DNA of 20,528 bases from a virus. Each line of letters starts with the position of its first letter. The first letter of the stretch is position 1. Of the stretch, positions 5,705 through 11,593 are shown piece after piece. The stretch is from positions 1-20,528 of the IMG/VR virus record IMGVR_UViG_3300008448_000841; one strand, written 5' to 3'. The notes below the pieces were generated by a model that saw only the letters and a program-made list of their open reading frames with translations, did no database searches and was not told the DNA's origin. Made by a program: the position numbers and the translations under genes.

Positions 5705-5848
5705 ATGAAAAAAGCAATTGCTATTGTTTTACTGTCGATGATGTCGCTTTCCGTATCAGCTCAGGTCAAATGCCAGCCTGATGGTCGAGGTGGAATGTGC
5801 TGTTGGGATGTAGGCACGCAAGGACCATTTAAGCCTATTGGCTGTTAA
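5705..5848 (+). CDS. Secreted Cys-rich small peptide
   Basis: A 47-residue precursor with a clear signal peptide: MKKAIAI, a hydrophobic core (VLLSMMSLS) and a SVSA cleavage site after about residue 19. The mature part of about 28 residues starts QVKCQPDGRGG, contains four Cys (one adjacent pair, CCW) and ends IGC, so two disulfides in the periplasm are possible. The ribosome site TAAGGAGAT is one of the best in the window. The frame opens a few bases after the SSB-like gene and its TAA overlaps the ATG of the RusA gene. A longer in-frame start at 5666 lies inside the upstream gene and is unlikely. It is not a recombination protein by sequence, so its place in this operon is odd. Superinfection exclusion or envelope modulation are guesses. 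Confidence 0.75.
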   Translation: MKKAIAIVLLSMMSLSVSAQVKCQPDGRGGMCCWDVGTQGPFKPIGC

Positions 5849-6225
5849 TGATTGTCTTAGAACTACCCTACCCACCTTCAATCAATAACTACTGGATTGC
5901 TAGTGGACACCGCAGATTTATCAGTAAGCGTGGTGTCCTCTTTAGGCAAGCCGTCATGGAATATGTAATGGAACATGGAGTGCCAAAGCTAGGAGAGCAA
6001 GCGTTGAGTGTGCATATCGTATTAAGACCACGCAGCAAAAAGCTCATGGATATTGATAACTGTGCCAAAGCAATTTTAGATGCTTGCGAACACGCTGGTA
6101 TTTTTGATTCCGATGTCCAGGTGGAAAAGCTATTGATTGAGCGAGGGCTACCCAAAAAGGGTGGAGGGTGTGTCGTAATGATTGAATTAATCCCCTTTAG
6201 CTCAGAGGAGAATCCGCAAGGATAG
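5848..6225 (+). CDS. rusA: RusA-family Holliday junction resolvase
   Basis: A 125-residue protein of the usual RusA size, an endonuclease that cuts four-way DNA junctions as a dimer using metal ions. The conserved start LPYPPSINNYW (5-15) is present. The catalytic set is visible as Asp68 and Asp70 in MDIDNCAKAILDA, Lys74 in the following helix, and Asp89 in GIFDSDVQV. These correspond to the acidic triad plus lysine of the family. It follows the Cys-rich peptide with a TAATG overlap. It completes a resection, annealing and resolution set with the YqaJ nuclease and RecT. Confidence 0.92.
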   Translation: MIVLELPYPPSINNYWIASGHRRFISKRGVLFRQAVMEYVMEHGVPKLGEQALSVHIVLRPRSKKLMDIDNCAKAILDACEHAGIFDSDVQVEKLLIERGLPKKGGGCVVMIELIPFSSEENPQG

Positions 6226-6276
6226 TTAGGTAAGGTGCGCCAGCCACCTATCTGAGCTGCTGGCACTAACGGGAGA
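6225..6276 (+). promoter_or_regulatory. Imperfect hairpin and CTAACGGGAGA ribosome site
   Basis: GTGCGCCAGC (6235-6244) can pair with GCTGGCAC (6259-6266), bulging two bases. GTTA (6225-6228) can pair with TAAC (6267-6270) across a bulge. The stem ends at the Shine-Dalgarno GGGAGA of the gene at 6282, so it could modulate initiation. It is not followed by a T-run. Confidence 0.35.
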
Positions 6277-6281
6277 TAACG

Positions 6282-6485
6282 ATGAATGTTCCATATAACA
6301 CAGGCAAGATCAAGATTGGCAGCAAGTATGCGCCACCACCAGTCAACTACATGGATGAGGATTCTGAACTAATCCAGAGCGCCATGTTGGGATTGTGGGC
6401 TAAAGAGCGCAGATTCCAAGTGAAGTTATGGGTTTACTTCATCCTTTTAATTGCTGGTATTTCACTTCTAATGGCTTCCAAATGA
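6282..6485 (+). CDS. Small single-pass membrane protein
   Basis: A 67-residue protein. Residues 1-45 are polar (MNVPYNTGKIKIGSKYAPP...), and residues 47-65 (KLWVYFILLIAGISLLMAS) form one transmembrane helix at the C-terminus. The ribosome site GGGAGATAAC precedes the ATG. Its TGA overlaps the ATG of the next small gene. No family is recognised; a tail-anchored inner-membrane topology with the bulk in the cytoplasm is inferred. Confidence 0.65.
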   Translation: MNVPYNTGKIKIGSKYAPPPVNYMDEDSELIQSAMLGLWAKERRFQVKLWVYFILLIAGISLLMASK

Positions 6486-6598
6486 AAGACTTTAACGAGC
6501 CAGACGATGACTTTCTGGCAATTGTTTCCAAGGGTTTAATCATCTTTATGATGGTGCTGATTGCCTTCTTGCTTGAATGGCTAGTCAAAAAGATATGA
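6482..6598 (+). CDS. 38-residue membrane micro-protein
   Basis: The ATG at 6482 overlaps the TGA of the upstream gene (ATGA). The frame encodes 38 residues: an acidic start MKDFNEPDDDF and one hydrophobic helix (about residues 19-33, LIIFMMVLIAFLLEW) with a Lys-Lys end. Its own stop at 6596-6598 overlaps an ATG of the nuclease-like gene. Coupling on both sides and a clear membrane helix make this a probable gene despite its size. Confidence 0.6.
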   Translation: MKDFNEPDDDFLAIVSKGLIIFMMVLIAFLLEWLVKKI

Positions 6599-7095
6599 TC
6601 TATTTCTTATCAAGTTTGGATACTTATGAGATTGCATGGGCAGCAGCAGACCGATGCAAATATAAGAAAGATCAGGGATTAGTCAACTACAAGCGGGTTG
6701 ATAAGAAGCGAGATAACTTCGGCACTTGTCGGGAAGGATTAACGGGCGAGTGGGCAGTTAGCAAGTACCTAGACATTCCCGTAAATCTTGAAAATTATTT
6801 GGGGGGTGACCCAGGTTGGGATTTTGAATACAAGGGCTTGAAGGTCGATGTCAAGACGACTAGGGCTAAGTACCTACTGTTTCAATCCCATGCTCATTTC
6901 AAAGCCGATGTAGCGATCCTAGTGCGCTATCACCAAGACTTCCTAGTGGAGATCCTAGGCGCTATTACACGGGAAGAATTTTTTAAGGTGGCAGAGATTA
7001 AAAACCTAGGCTATCACGATAACTATGTTGCAACGCAAGATCAACTAACACCAATTGAGGAATTTAAAAATGCAAGAGAACACCAAGAAGCCTAA
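6595..7095 (+). CDS. PD-(D/E)XK-fold nuclease-like protein
   Basis: A 166-residue protein (172 if begun at ATG 6577). Counting from 6577, Glu58 in LTGEWAV starts a helix, Asp78 and Asp82 lie in GGDPGWDF, and D91-V92-K93 lies in LKVDVKTT. This E...D...(D/E)xK order in a short alpha-beta-beta layout is typical of restriction-endonuclease-like folds, and the downstream strands AKYLLFQ and ADVAILVRY fit the core. ATG 6595 is preferred because it overlaps the previous TGA; no ribosome site supports either start well. The fold call is good but the substrate (DNA repair, host DNA breakdown, junctions) is unknown. Confidence 0.6.
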   Translation: MIYFLSSLDTYEIAWAAADRCKYKKDQGLVNYKRVDKKRDNFGTCREGLTGEWAVSKYLDIPVNLENYLGGDPGWDFEYKGLKVDVKTTRAKYLLFQSHAHFKADVAILVRYHQDFLVEILGAITREEFFKVAEIKNLGYHDNYVATQDQLTPIEEFKNAREHQEA

Positions 7096-7828
7096 GATTT
7101 TTATTGCTACGCCAATGTATGGCGGGATGTGCGCTGGCTTTTATACGCAGTCCATCATTCAACTCTTGACCACTTGCCAGGCTAATGGCGTGGATGCGGA
7201 GTTTAGCTTTATGTTTAATGAGAGCCTGATTACCAGGGCTAGGAACTCATTGACTAGCACATTCCTAAAGACCGATTGCACCCACTTGATGTTCATTGAT
7301 TCGGATATTAAGTTTAGGGCAGAGGATGTGATCCACATGATCCGAGCAAATAAGGATGTGCTGTGCGGTATCTATCCAAAGAAAGAGATCAACTGGTATT
7401 CAGTCAAAGCTGCCATGGATCGTGGTGTGCCATTCGATCAACTCAAGAGCCATACGGGTAGTTTTGTCGTAAACCTAGTGAACTATGTGGGCGAGGTCAC
7501 CGTACCCATTGGAGAGCCAGTCGAGATATTCAATGGTGGTACAGGATTCATGCTGATTAAGCGTGAGGTGTTTGATAAGTTAGGAGAGGTAGTGCCAAGC
7601 TATTCCAATGATGTGGTGGATCTAGGCGGTAAGATGGCGCAGTCTGAGCCAATCAAGGAATTCTTTACCACTTCCATTGAACCAGGCACAAATCGCTTAC
7701 TGTCTGAGGACTATCACTTTTGCCGTATTTGGAGAGAATCAGGCGGTCAAGTCTTTGCAGCGCCATGGTGTCAGCTAGCACACATCGGCACATATACATT
7801 TGAAGGTCAACTAACACCAGCGAGTTAA
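7070..7828 (+). CDS. GT-A-type glycosyltransferase
   Basis: A 252-residue protein. The N-terminal strand KIFIATPMYGGM, the stretch ESLITRARNSLTSTFL and the strand-acid motif HLMFIDSDI (72-80), with the D-S-D at 77-79 as the likely metal/nucleotide-sugar site, match GT-A glycosyltransferases found in phages. GGTGFMLIKREVFDKLG and SEDYHFCRIWRESGG are typical of the acceptor half. The ATG at 7070 is chosen for the ribosome site TGAGGA just upstream; the longer frame from 7055 would contain that site. It overlaps the end of the nuclease-like gene and is followed one base later by the FkbM gene. The two probably add and methylate a sugar. The acceptor (host surface, virion protein or DNA) cannot be told from sequence. 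Confidence 0.78.
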   Translation: MQENTKKPKIFIATPMYGGMCAGFYTQSIIQLLTTCQANGVDAEFSFMFNESLITRARNSLTSTFLKTDCTHLMFIDSDIKFRAEDVIHMIRANKDVLCGIYPKKEINWYSVKAAMDRGVPFDQLKSHTGSFVVNLVNYVGEVTVPIGEPVEIFNGGTGFMLIKREVFDKLGEVVPSYSNDVVDLGGKMAQSEPIKEFFTTSIEPGTNRLLSEDYHFCRIWRESGGQVFAAPWCQLAHIGTYTFEGQLTPAS

Positions 7829-7829
7829 C

Positions 7830-8543
7830 ATGAAAAAACATACCGTGAATGGAAAAGAACTTGAGTTTAATGATGAGAACTTGGTAGCGGTTTACCAAAA
7901 CCAATACCGTTTGTATGACCGTTTTTTGCCACACCTGGCTAGTTACATAGAGGGTACAGTCGTGGATGTTGGTGCGAACTGTGGTGCATTAGCCGTAGCC
8001 ATGGGCGTAAACAATCCAGCCCTAGAGTTTGTCTGCATTGAGCCAGAGGATAAGCACCTACAGCACTTGCATAAGAATGTGTTGCAAATTAGCAACAAGG
8101 TTCAAGTGGACAAGGCTAAGATCGGTACGCAGTTCAAGCTGCTCGATAAAGTGCTTGAGGAGTTTGAGGTCAAGGACATTGGCTTACTCAAGGTGGATGT
8201 GGATGGGTATGATTGGGATGTGCTAGATAGCTATTCGTTTGCGCAGAAGCCACCCATTTACATTGAGGAAGATTTTAAAGAGCCATGGCAATACGAGAAA
8301 TACTTTGCCATGAACCAGCGCTTATCCAATCTGGGCTACAACAACATCTGGATGTTTGACAACTTTGGTTGCCTAATTGGGTTTACAAAGGACTGGGATG
8401 TAGTCAATAGTCTTAATGCGTATGTTAATCGCATGAAAACTGGACAGTCAGCCATTACATTGTGGTACATGGATTTGCTGCTATGCCAAGACCAGGATGT
8501 TGATAATCTAGGTCAAGGCGTAATCAGCTATATCAGCGCTTAG
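7830..8543 (+). CDS. FkbM-family SAM-dependent methyltransferase
   Basis: A 237-residue protein with FkbM features. The S-adenosylmethionine loop is VVDVGANCGALAVAMG (44-59), the acidic end of the second strand is VCIEPED (68-74), and the family signature follows at LLKVDVDGYDWDVL (119-132). FkbM enzymes usually O-methylate sugars or polyketides. The gene begins one base after the glycosyltransferase stop, with only a weak ribosome site, so coupled translation is likely. The C-terminal 100 residues (KPPIYIEEDFKEPWQYEKYF onward) complete the Rossmann fold. Its stop lies inside the last - strand gene, an 11-bp convergent overlap. It is the last + strand gene of the window. Confidence 0.85.
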   Translation: MKKHTVNGKELEFNDENLVAVYQNQYRLYDRFLPHLASYIEGTVVDVGANCGALAVAMGVNNPALEFVCIEPEDKHLQHLHKNVLQISNKVQVDKAKIGTQFKLLDKVLEEFEVKDIGLLKVDVDGYDWDVLDSYSFAQKPPIYIEEDFKEPWQYEKYFAMNQRLSNLGYNNIWMFDNFGCLIGFTKDWDVVNSLNAYVNRMKTGQSAITLWYMDLLLCQDQDVDNLGQGVISYISA

Positions 8544-8679
8544 TCTTGCGCTTTGCAGTCTTAGCAGAACGGACAAAGGCTTCCTTGGTTGGATAGCCTT
8601 TCTGTCCTGGCTCTTTAGGTGGTAAGCCCTTCTCTCTGCGCTTATTGATGTTGTAGTACAAACCCTTCTTTATCGGCAT
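8533..8679 (-). CDS. Small Lys/Arg-rich protein 4 of cluster
   Basis: A 48-residue basic protein beginning MPIKKGLYYNINKRREKG and ending KTAKRKTKR, with a Gly/Pro-rich middle (KEPGQKGYPTKEAFV). Ribosome site AAGGAGAT sits 6 bases before the ATG; an in-frame ATG two codons upstream is also possible. Short proteins with this MPIKKGLYYNIN start and a PGQKGYPTKEAF centre occur in many aquatic phages without known function. A virion-DNA or nucleic-acid-binding role is suggested only by charge. Its 3' end overlaps the FkbM gene. Confidence 0.75.
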   Translation of the reverse strand: MPIKKGLYYNINKRREKGLPPKEPGQKGYPTKEAFVRSAKTAKRKTKR

Positions 8680-8933
8680 TTCCATCTCCTTAACGATGCT
8701 TTAGCCCTAGTCGCTGGTCCTTTAGCCTTACGCACAACTCCAGACATACGGGCGCAGAATGATGCCTTACGACCTTTTTCAGACTTGGTACGGGGGTTAG
8801 GTGCTGGTGCTTGGAGATTGCTGCCTGTAGCTCGATTTAGCTTGGCTCGACCTTTAGCAGTCAAACCAGCGCCAGCCTTAACAGATAGCTTCTCTCCACG
8901 CCCAACAGACAGACTAGGATTCTTCTTAGCCAT
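8670..8933 (-). CDS. Small basic protein 3 of cluster (DUF6321-like)
   Basis: An 87-residue basic protein starting MAKKNPSLSVGRGEKLSVKAG with a Gly/Lys-rich N-terminus, then FCARMSGVVRKAKG and a Cys-Arg ending. This layout (GRGEKLSVKAGxGLTAKGRAKxN, SFCARMSG, ASLxRWKC) matches a small family that I recall as DUF6321, seen in phages and metagenomes; function is not known. Three Cys are present. The start ATG overlaps the upstream TAA (TAATG), so translation is probably coupled. The next gene's ATG lies inside the last ten bases. Confidence 0.8.
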   Translation of the reverse strand: MAKKNPSLSVGRGEKLSVKAGAGLTAKGRAKLNRATGSNLQAPAPNPRTKSEKGRKASFCARMSGVVRKAKGPATRAKASLRRWKCR

Positions 8934-9100
8934 TAACGCTTCATCTTGCGACCAGAAGCCTTCTTCATGGCATCACGCTTCATGGCTGCATCGGAGTACA
9001 TACGACCAGCAGCAGCTTCACGCTCACCACCTTCCATCTCCATTTGACGGGCAGACTTGTTGCGATCCTCAATGGGTTGCAATACTTTTTTGTTTTCCAT
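8933..9100 (-). CDS. Small charged protein 2 of cluster
   Basis: A 55-residue protein beginning MENKKVLQPIEDRNKSARQ, then an acidic-to-basic helical stretch (EMEGGEREAAAGRMYSDAA) and a Lys/Arg-rich end (KRDAMKKASGRKMKR). No family is recognised. Its ATG overlaps the TAA of the gene upstream, and its own TAA overlaps the ATG of the DUF6321-like gene, so it is locked into a translationally coupled string. Confidence 0.7.
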   Translation of the reverse strand: MENKKVLQPIEDRNKSARQMEMEGGEREAAAGRMYSDAAMKRDAMKKASGRKMKR

Positions 9101-9252
9101 TATCTAGTTCCTTTTCTCATTTGACGGGGTTTTGGTTTTCCAGCAGTTCTTAATGCAATGGCAATGGCTTGCTTTTGAGGGCGACCTTCCTTCACCATTT
9201 TGCTGATATTGGATGAAACTGTCATGTCACTACTACCTTTTTTAAGCGGCAT
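9100..9252 (-). CDS. Small basic protein 1 of cluster (KQAIAIAL type)
   Basis: A 50-residue protein starting MPLKKGSSDMTVSSNISKMV, with the stretch EGRPQKQAIAIALRTAGK common to many tiny phage and viral-metagenome proteins, and ending RQMRKGTR. The frame could open further upstream with TTG at 9345, but the ATG at 9250-9252 overlaps the end of the endolysin gene, has AAGGAA upstream, and gives the family-type N-terminus. Function unknown; possibly nucleic-acid binding by charge. Confidence 0.75.
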   Translation of the reverse strand: MPLKKGSSDMTVSSNISKMVKEGRPQKQAIAIALRTAGKPKPRQMRKGTR

Positions 9253-9679
9253 ACGGGCGTGTTCCTTGTTTGTCAATAATGAGGGCTTGCTGTCTAGGCT
9301 TGTCCTCTGGGTTGTTAGGGATCGAGATATGTGTCCAACGGTCAAACTCTCGAATGATTTGATCGTATCCTAAGCCAGCAGCAATTACAGTCTTAACCAC
9401 CTCATCAGGTGTCATTCCAGGTACACGAATGTCGGCTGCACAGCCAACACGGTGCTGACTAGTGTCCTTGCTACCAACGGCATCATTGACTTGTTTTGAG
9501 CGAAATGCGCTGTTAATCATTACTGGCTTATCACCCAACACATTCCTGACTTGCTCTAGAAATTTGGCAAGGCGAACCAGGTTGGCTAACTCATCCGTGC
9601 TTGGCGTGTTGTCAAACTGCCGATGATCGGTATGCGTTAACTCCTCAAGCGTAAAGTGCCTACTAAGCGGGGTTATCAT
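9242..9679 (-). CDS. M15A-family peptidase, endolysin
   Basis: A 145-residue zinc peptidase of the M15A (D-Ala-D-Ala carboxypeptidase-like) type used as a compact phage lysin. The family signature S-x-H-x-x-G-x-A-x-D is read at S74-Q-H76-R-V-G-C-A-A-D83, and the second metal-binding histidine lies in WTHIS (His117). The N-terminus LSRHFTLEELTHTDH and the segment MINSAFRS are also typical. It has no signal peptide, so release would depend on the holin encoded directly upstream (overlap 17 bp). Expected target: peptide cross-links of host peptidoglycan. Confidence 0.9.
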   Translation of the reverse strand: MITPLSRHFTLEELTHTDHRQFDNTPSTDELANLVRLAKFLEQVRNVLGDKPVMINSAFRSKQVNDAVGSKDTSQHRVGCAADIRVPGMTPDEVVKTVIAAGLGYDQIIREFDRWTHISIPNNPEDKPRQQALIIDKQGTRPYAA

Positions 9680-10076
9680 TTCGCTTAGACCTCATATCCA
9701 TGATCTTTTCTAGCGTGCGCCCACCAAAGTAAAAGCTCATTATGAGCATTCCCCAGTCACCTAATAAACGCACATAGCTTTCATTAGCGTTCATATTGAA
9801 GGCGCTCATCATGGCAAATACAAAGTAACCGACTAAAATAGCAATTAAGGTCATAGGGCGAATGTTTTTAGATAGCCAGCTATCACTAGACATATCCGAT
9901 TGTTGACGCTTGGTTAGCTCTTGAGCTTCAATATTATCTGCATTGAGTTCAGCCAATCTGCCTTCTTGTTGCATCTTGAGCAGTTCTTGTTGGGCTTTAG
10001 CTTTGGCTTCTGGATCAGGAATGAACTTGTCTAAGACTTTCATTCCAACATCAAACAGAGCTGTTAACGGAAACAT
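9663..10076 (-). CDS. Holin (GTA/3TM-type family)
   Basis: A 137-residue membrane protein. Residues 22-65 form a charged helical cytoplasmic region (DPEAKAKAQQELLKMQQEG). A hydrophobic stretch (about 75-95, MTLIAILVGYFVFAMMSAF) and a second (about 103-119, RLLGDWGMLIMSFYFGG) are followed by GRTLEKIMDMRSKR. The ending FYFGGRTLEKI is characteristic of the small phage/GTA holin family. The gene sits directly before the endolysin and overlaps it, the usual lysis-cassette order. No spanin pair was recognised in the window. Confidence 0.82.
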   Translation of the reverse strand: MFPLTALFDVGMKVLDKFIPDPEAKAKAQQELLKMQQEGRLAELNADNIEAQELTKRQQSDMSSDSWLSKNIRPMTLIAILVGYFVFAMMSAFNMNANESYVRLLGDWGMLIMSFYFGGRTLEKIMDMRSKRNDNPA

Positions 10077-10078
10077 GA

Positions 10079-10594
10079 TTATCGTATTTGCTGTGCAGTA
10101 ATAATTACAGATGGTACTGCTGGTACTGTAGCTGTCGCATCAATATGCTCAAGCCTAATGTTTGAATTATCGACAAGCCAATAAATCTCCATGTATTGTC
10201 CAGCAGCTACGCTTGTAATAAAGTTCCAGGCTGCCACGACAAAAGGTGCGTTAGATGGAATGATTAGTTTTGTGGATGAATCAGCAATGTTGCTACCGTT
10301 TAGAGCAAACCATATTGTTGCTGTTTGCCCAGATCCACCACCACCCGTGTTGTAAAACTGCGCTGAGAATTGAATGTTATATGTGCCAGCATTAGCAAAT
10401 GTAATTCTAGTTTTATTTCCAGAGCCATTAGCTACTGCGCTTACTCCGCTTGCATCGGCAGTCGATTCAACAATCATCGCTACCGCTGTATTTGCAGTAG
10501 CAGTTTGATCGACAGAGCTGTAGAAAGACCCGTAGGCTAAATTACCACCAGCTCCAGTAACATTAATTGTGACACTACCAGATGATCTGAGCAT
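10079..10594 (-). CDS. Beta-rich tail or fibre-tip-like protein
   Basis: A 171-residue protein rich in Thr, Ala, Ser, Gly and Asn with alternating hydrophobic strands. The order TRITFANAGTYNIQFSAQF, then ATIWFALNGSNIADSS and AAGQYMEIYWLVD, is that of jelly-roll (C1q/TNF-like) tips found at the ends of phage tail fibres. No catalytic motif is seen. It is read just after the paralogous small beta-rich protein, which fits a receptor-binding or decoration role. The fold call is by strand pattern only. Confidence 0.6.
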   Translation of the reverse strand: MLRSSGSVTINVTGAGGNLAYGSFYSSVDQTATANTAVAMIVESTADASGVSAVANGSGNKTRITFANAGTYNIQFSAQFYNTGGGGSGQTATIWFALNGSNIADSSTKLIIPSNAPFVVAAWNFITSVAAGQYMEIYWLVDNSNIRLEHIDATATVPAVPSVIITAQQIR

Positions 10595-10920
10595 TAATAT
10601 CCATCTCCAGGCGTAATATACACAATGGAAGTTCCACTTGATGTTGCGCCTGTAAAGTATTGATTTACATTAAAAGTAAATACTTCAACACTATTTGGAT
10701 TCATCACAATAGTCGAGTTCTTAATGGTTACATTTGCCGTTGCAGTTGCAGCAGCAGCGGTATCACCATAGCCGATAAAAACAGCAGCATTGCCAGTATT
10801 GTTAATTCGATACTGCGTTCCACCAATGGTTGTTGACAAGGCTTGTACAGGCGTTGGCGGTGTTACAGCAGCAGTAAAGACAACGGTGTTCCCCATCGGG
10901 GTAAAAGCCATGATTCCCAT
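10594..10920 (-). CDS. Small beta-rich virion protein, paralogue A
   Basis: A 108-residue protein starting MGIMAFTPMGNTVVF and ending YITPGDGY. It is a clear paralogue of the 108-residue protein at 18821-19147: same length, TPVQ..TTIGG.QYRI in the first half, a GYG turn, an ANVT strand and the YITPGDG ending. By eye roughly half of the residues match. It is all-beta in character with no signal peptide or membrane segment. It starts at a TAATG junction with the gene upstream and ends in one with the gene downstream. A virion surface or tail role is inferred from neighbours. Confidence 0.7.
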   Translation of the reverse strand: MGIMAFTPMGNTVVFTAAVTPPTPVQALSTTIGGTQYRINNTGNAAVFIGYGDTAAAATATANVTIKNSTIVMNPNSVEVFTFNVNQYFTGATSSGTSIVYITPGDGY

Positions 10921-11159
10921 TAGATGATGTCCTTTCCACCAGCGTTACCAGGCTTAGATGTTGGAGAGCTACGCTGATCTTGGCTACCAGAAAAGCATTG
11001 CATCGACATATAACCCATTGGATTGGTGCGACTTGGCTTGCCACGCATCATGGCATCTGTAATGGTGGTAGAGCGCATTGGCTTACCAACAGAGCTACGG
11101 GGTTCGTTCTCATCCTCAGAAAGTTCTTTAGTTAGATATTGCTTCATCAGATTTTTCAT
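10920..11159 (-). CDS. Small polar hypothetical protein
   Basis: A 79-residue polar protein with a helical acidic start (MKNLMKQYLTKELSEDENEP) and a Ser/Arg/Pro/Gly-rich, probably disordered remainder. No motif is recognised. The ATG lies inside the 3' end of the upstream membrane gene (32-bp overlap), and the TAA overlaps the next ATG. Tight packing with the neighbouring frames supports it. Confidence 0.6.
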   Translation of the reverse strand: MKNLMKQYLTKELSEDENEPRSSVGKPMRSTTITDAMMRGKPSRTNPMGYMSMQCFSGSQDQRSSPTSKPGNAGGKDII

Positions 11160-11352
11160 TTGTTTCTCTCTTTCGTGTGTTGAGTAGAAGATAGCTGAAA
11201 AGGCAGAAAAACGCCATAGTTCCCAGTCTTTCCAGGGTTGGTTCGTACATTGTCCAGCACGCTAGACTGAACGATAAGGCTAGAGCCAGAATCACCATCA
11301 AACGGTCTGAGATGACCTTTAATGCTAGACGAATAAGTGCTACTGCTTCCAT
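11128..11352 (-). CDS. Small two-segment membrane protein
   Basis: A 74-residue protein. Residues 1-15 form an amphipathic helix (MEAVALIRLALKVIS), followed by hydrophobic stretches at about 19-33 and 44-58 around an acidic turn with MYEPTLERLG, and a charged C-terminus KRETNEKSDE. A ribosome site CAGGGGAT precedes the ATG. The frame that overlaps it at 11156-11383 was set aside because it is Ser-rich without structure. It might be a second holin or a virion-associated membrane protein; nothing decides this. Confidence 0.6.
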   Translation of the reverse strand: MEAVALIRLALKVISDRLMVILALALSFSLACWTMYEPTLERLGTMAFFCLFSYLLLNTRKRETNEKSDEAISN

Positions 11353-11386
11353 GTGTATCCCCTGAGTGATTAAACAAGTTCATAGT

Positions 11387-11593
11387 TTAACCTTCCTCAT
11401 CATCTGTTGCAATAAACCCGCTACCCCATTCATCATCAGAAATCTTTTGTTTCAGCTTTTCCACATTAATTGCACGATCTAGTACCTTGCACTTATCGGT
11501 CAGGCTAGCCATTGGATCAGCCATGACATCTGCCAATAGCTTCTCAATAGCGGTTTCTAGTTCGGGGTTTAAGCCCTTTTGTTTCTTAGCCAT
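11387..11593 (-). CDS. Small acidic helical protein
   Basis: A 68-residue protein with a basic start (MAKKQKG), two amphipathic helices (about 9-27 and 31-55) and an acidic end DDEWGSGFIATDDEEG. The family is not recognised, although small proteins with this helical middle and acidic end are often found beside phage virion genes. It starts one codon away from the stop of the 813-residue protein upstream, so translation is probably coupled. Confidence 0.7.
   Translation of the reverse strand: MAKKQKGLNPELETAIEKLLADVMADPMASLTDKCKVLDRAINVEKLKQKISDDEWGSGFIATDDEEG

Noticed and set aside
7055-7069. Upstream start of the glycosyltransferase
   Set aside because: It would contain the ribosome site TGAGGA; ATG 7070 is preferred.
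8785-9153. 122-residue + strand frame
   Set aside because: Antisense to three coupled small basic genes whose family-type starts and TAATG junctions are clear.
11156-11383. 75-residue - strand frame overlapping the small membrane protein
   Set aside because: It has a GAGGAAGG-like site, but that is the coding end of the upstream gene; the Ser-rich product has no structure, and the membrane frame has its own ribosome site and a clear hydrophobic pattern.
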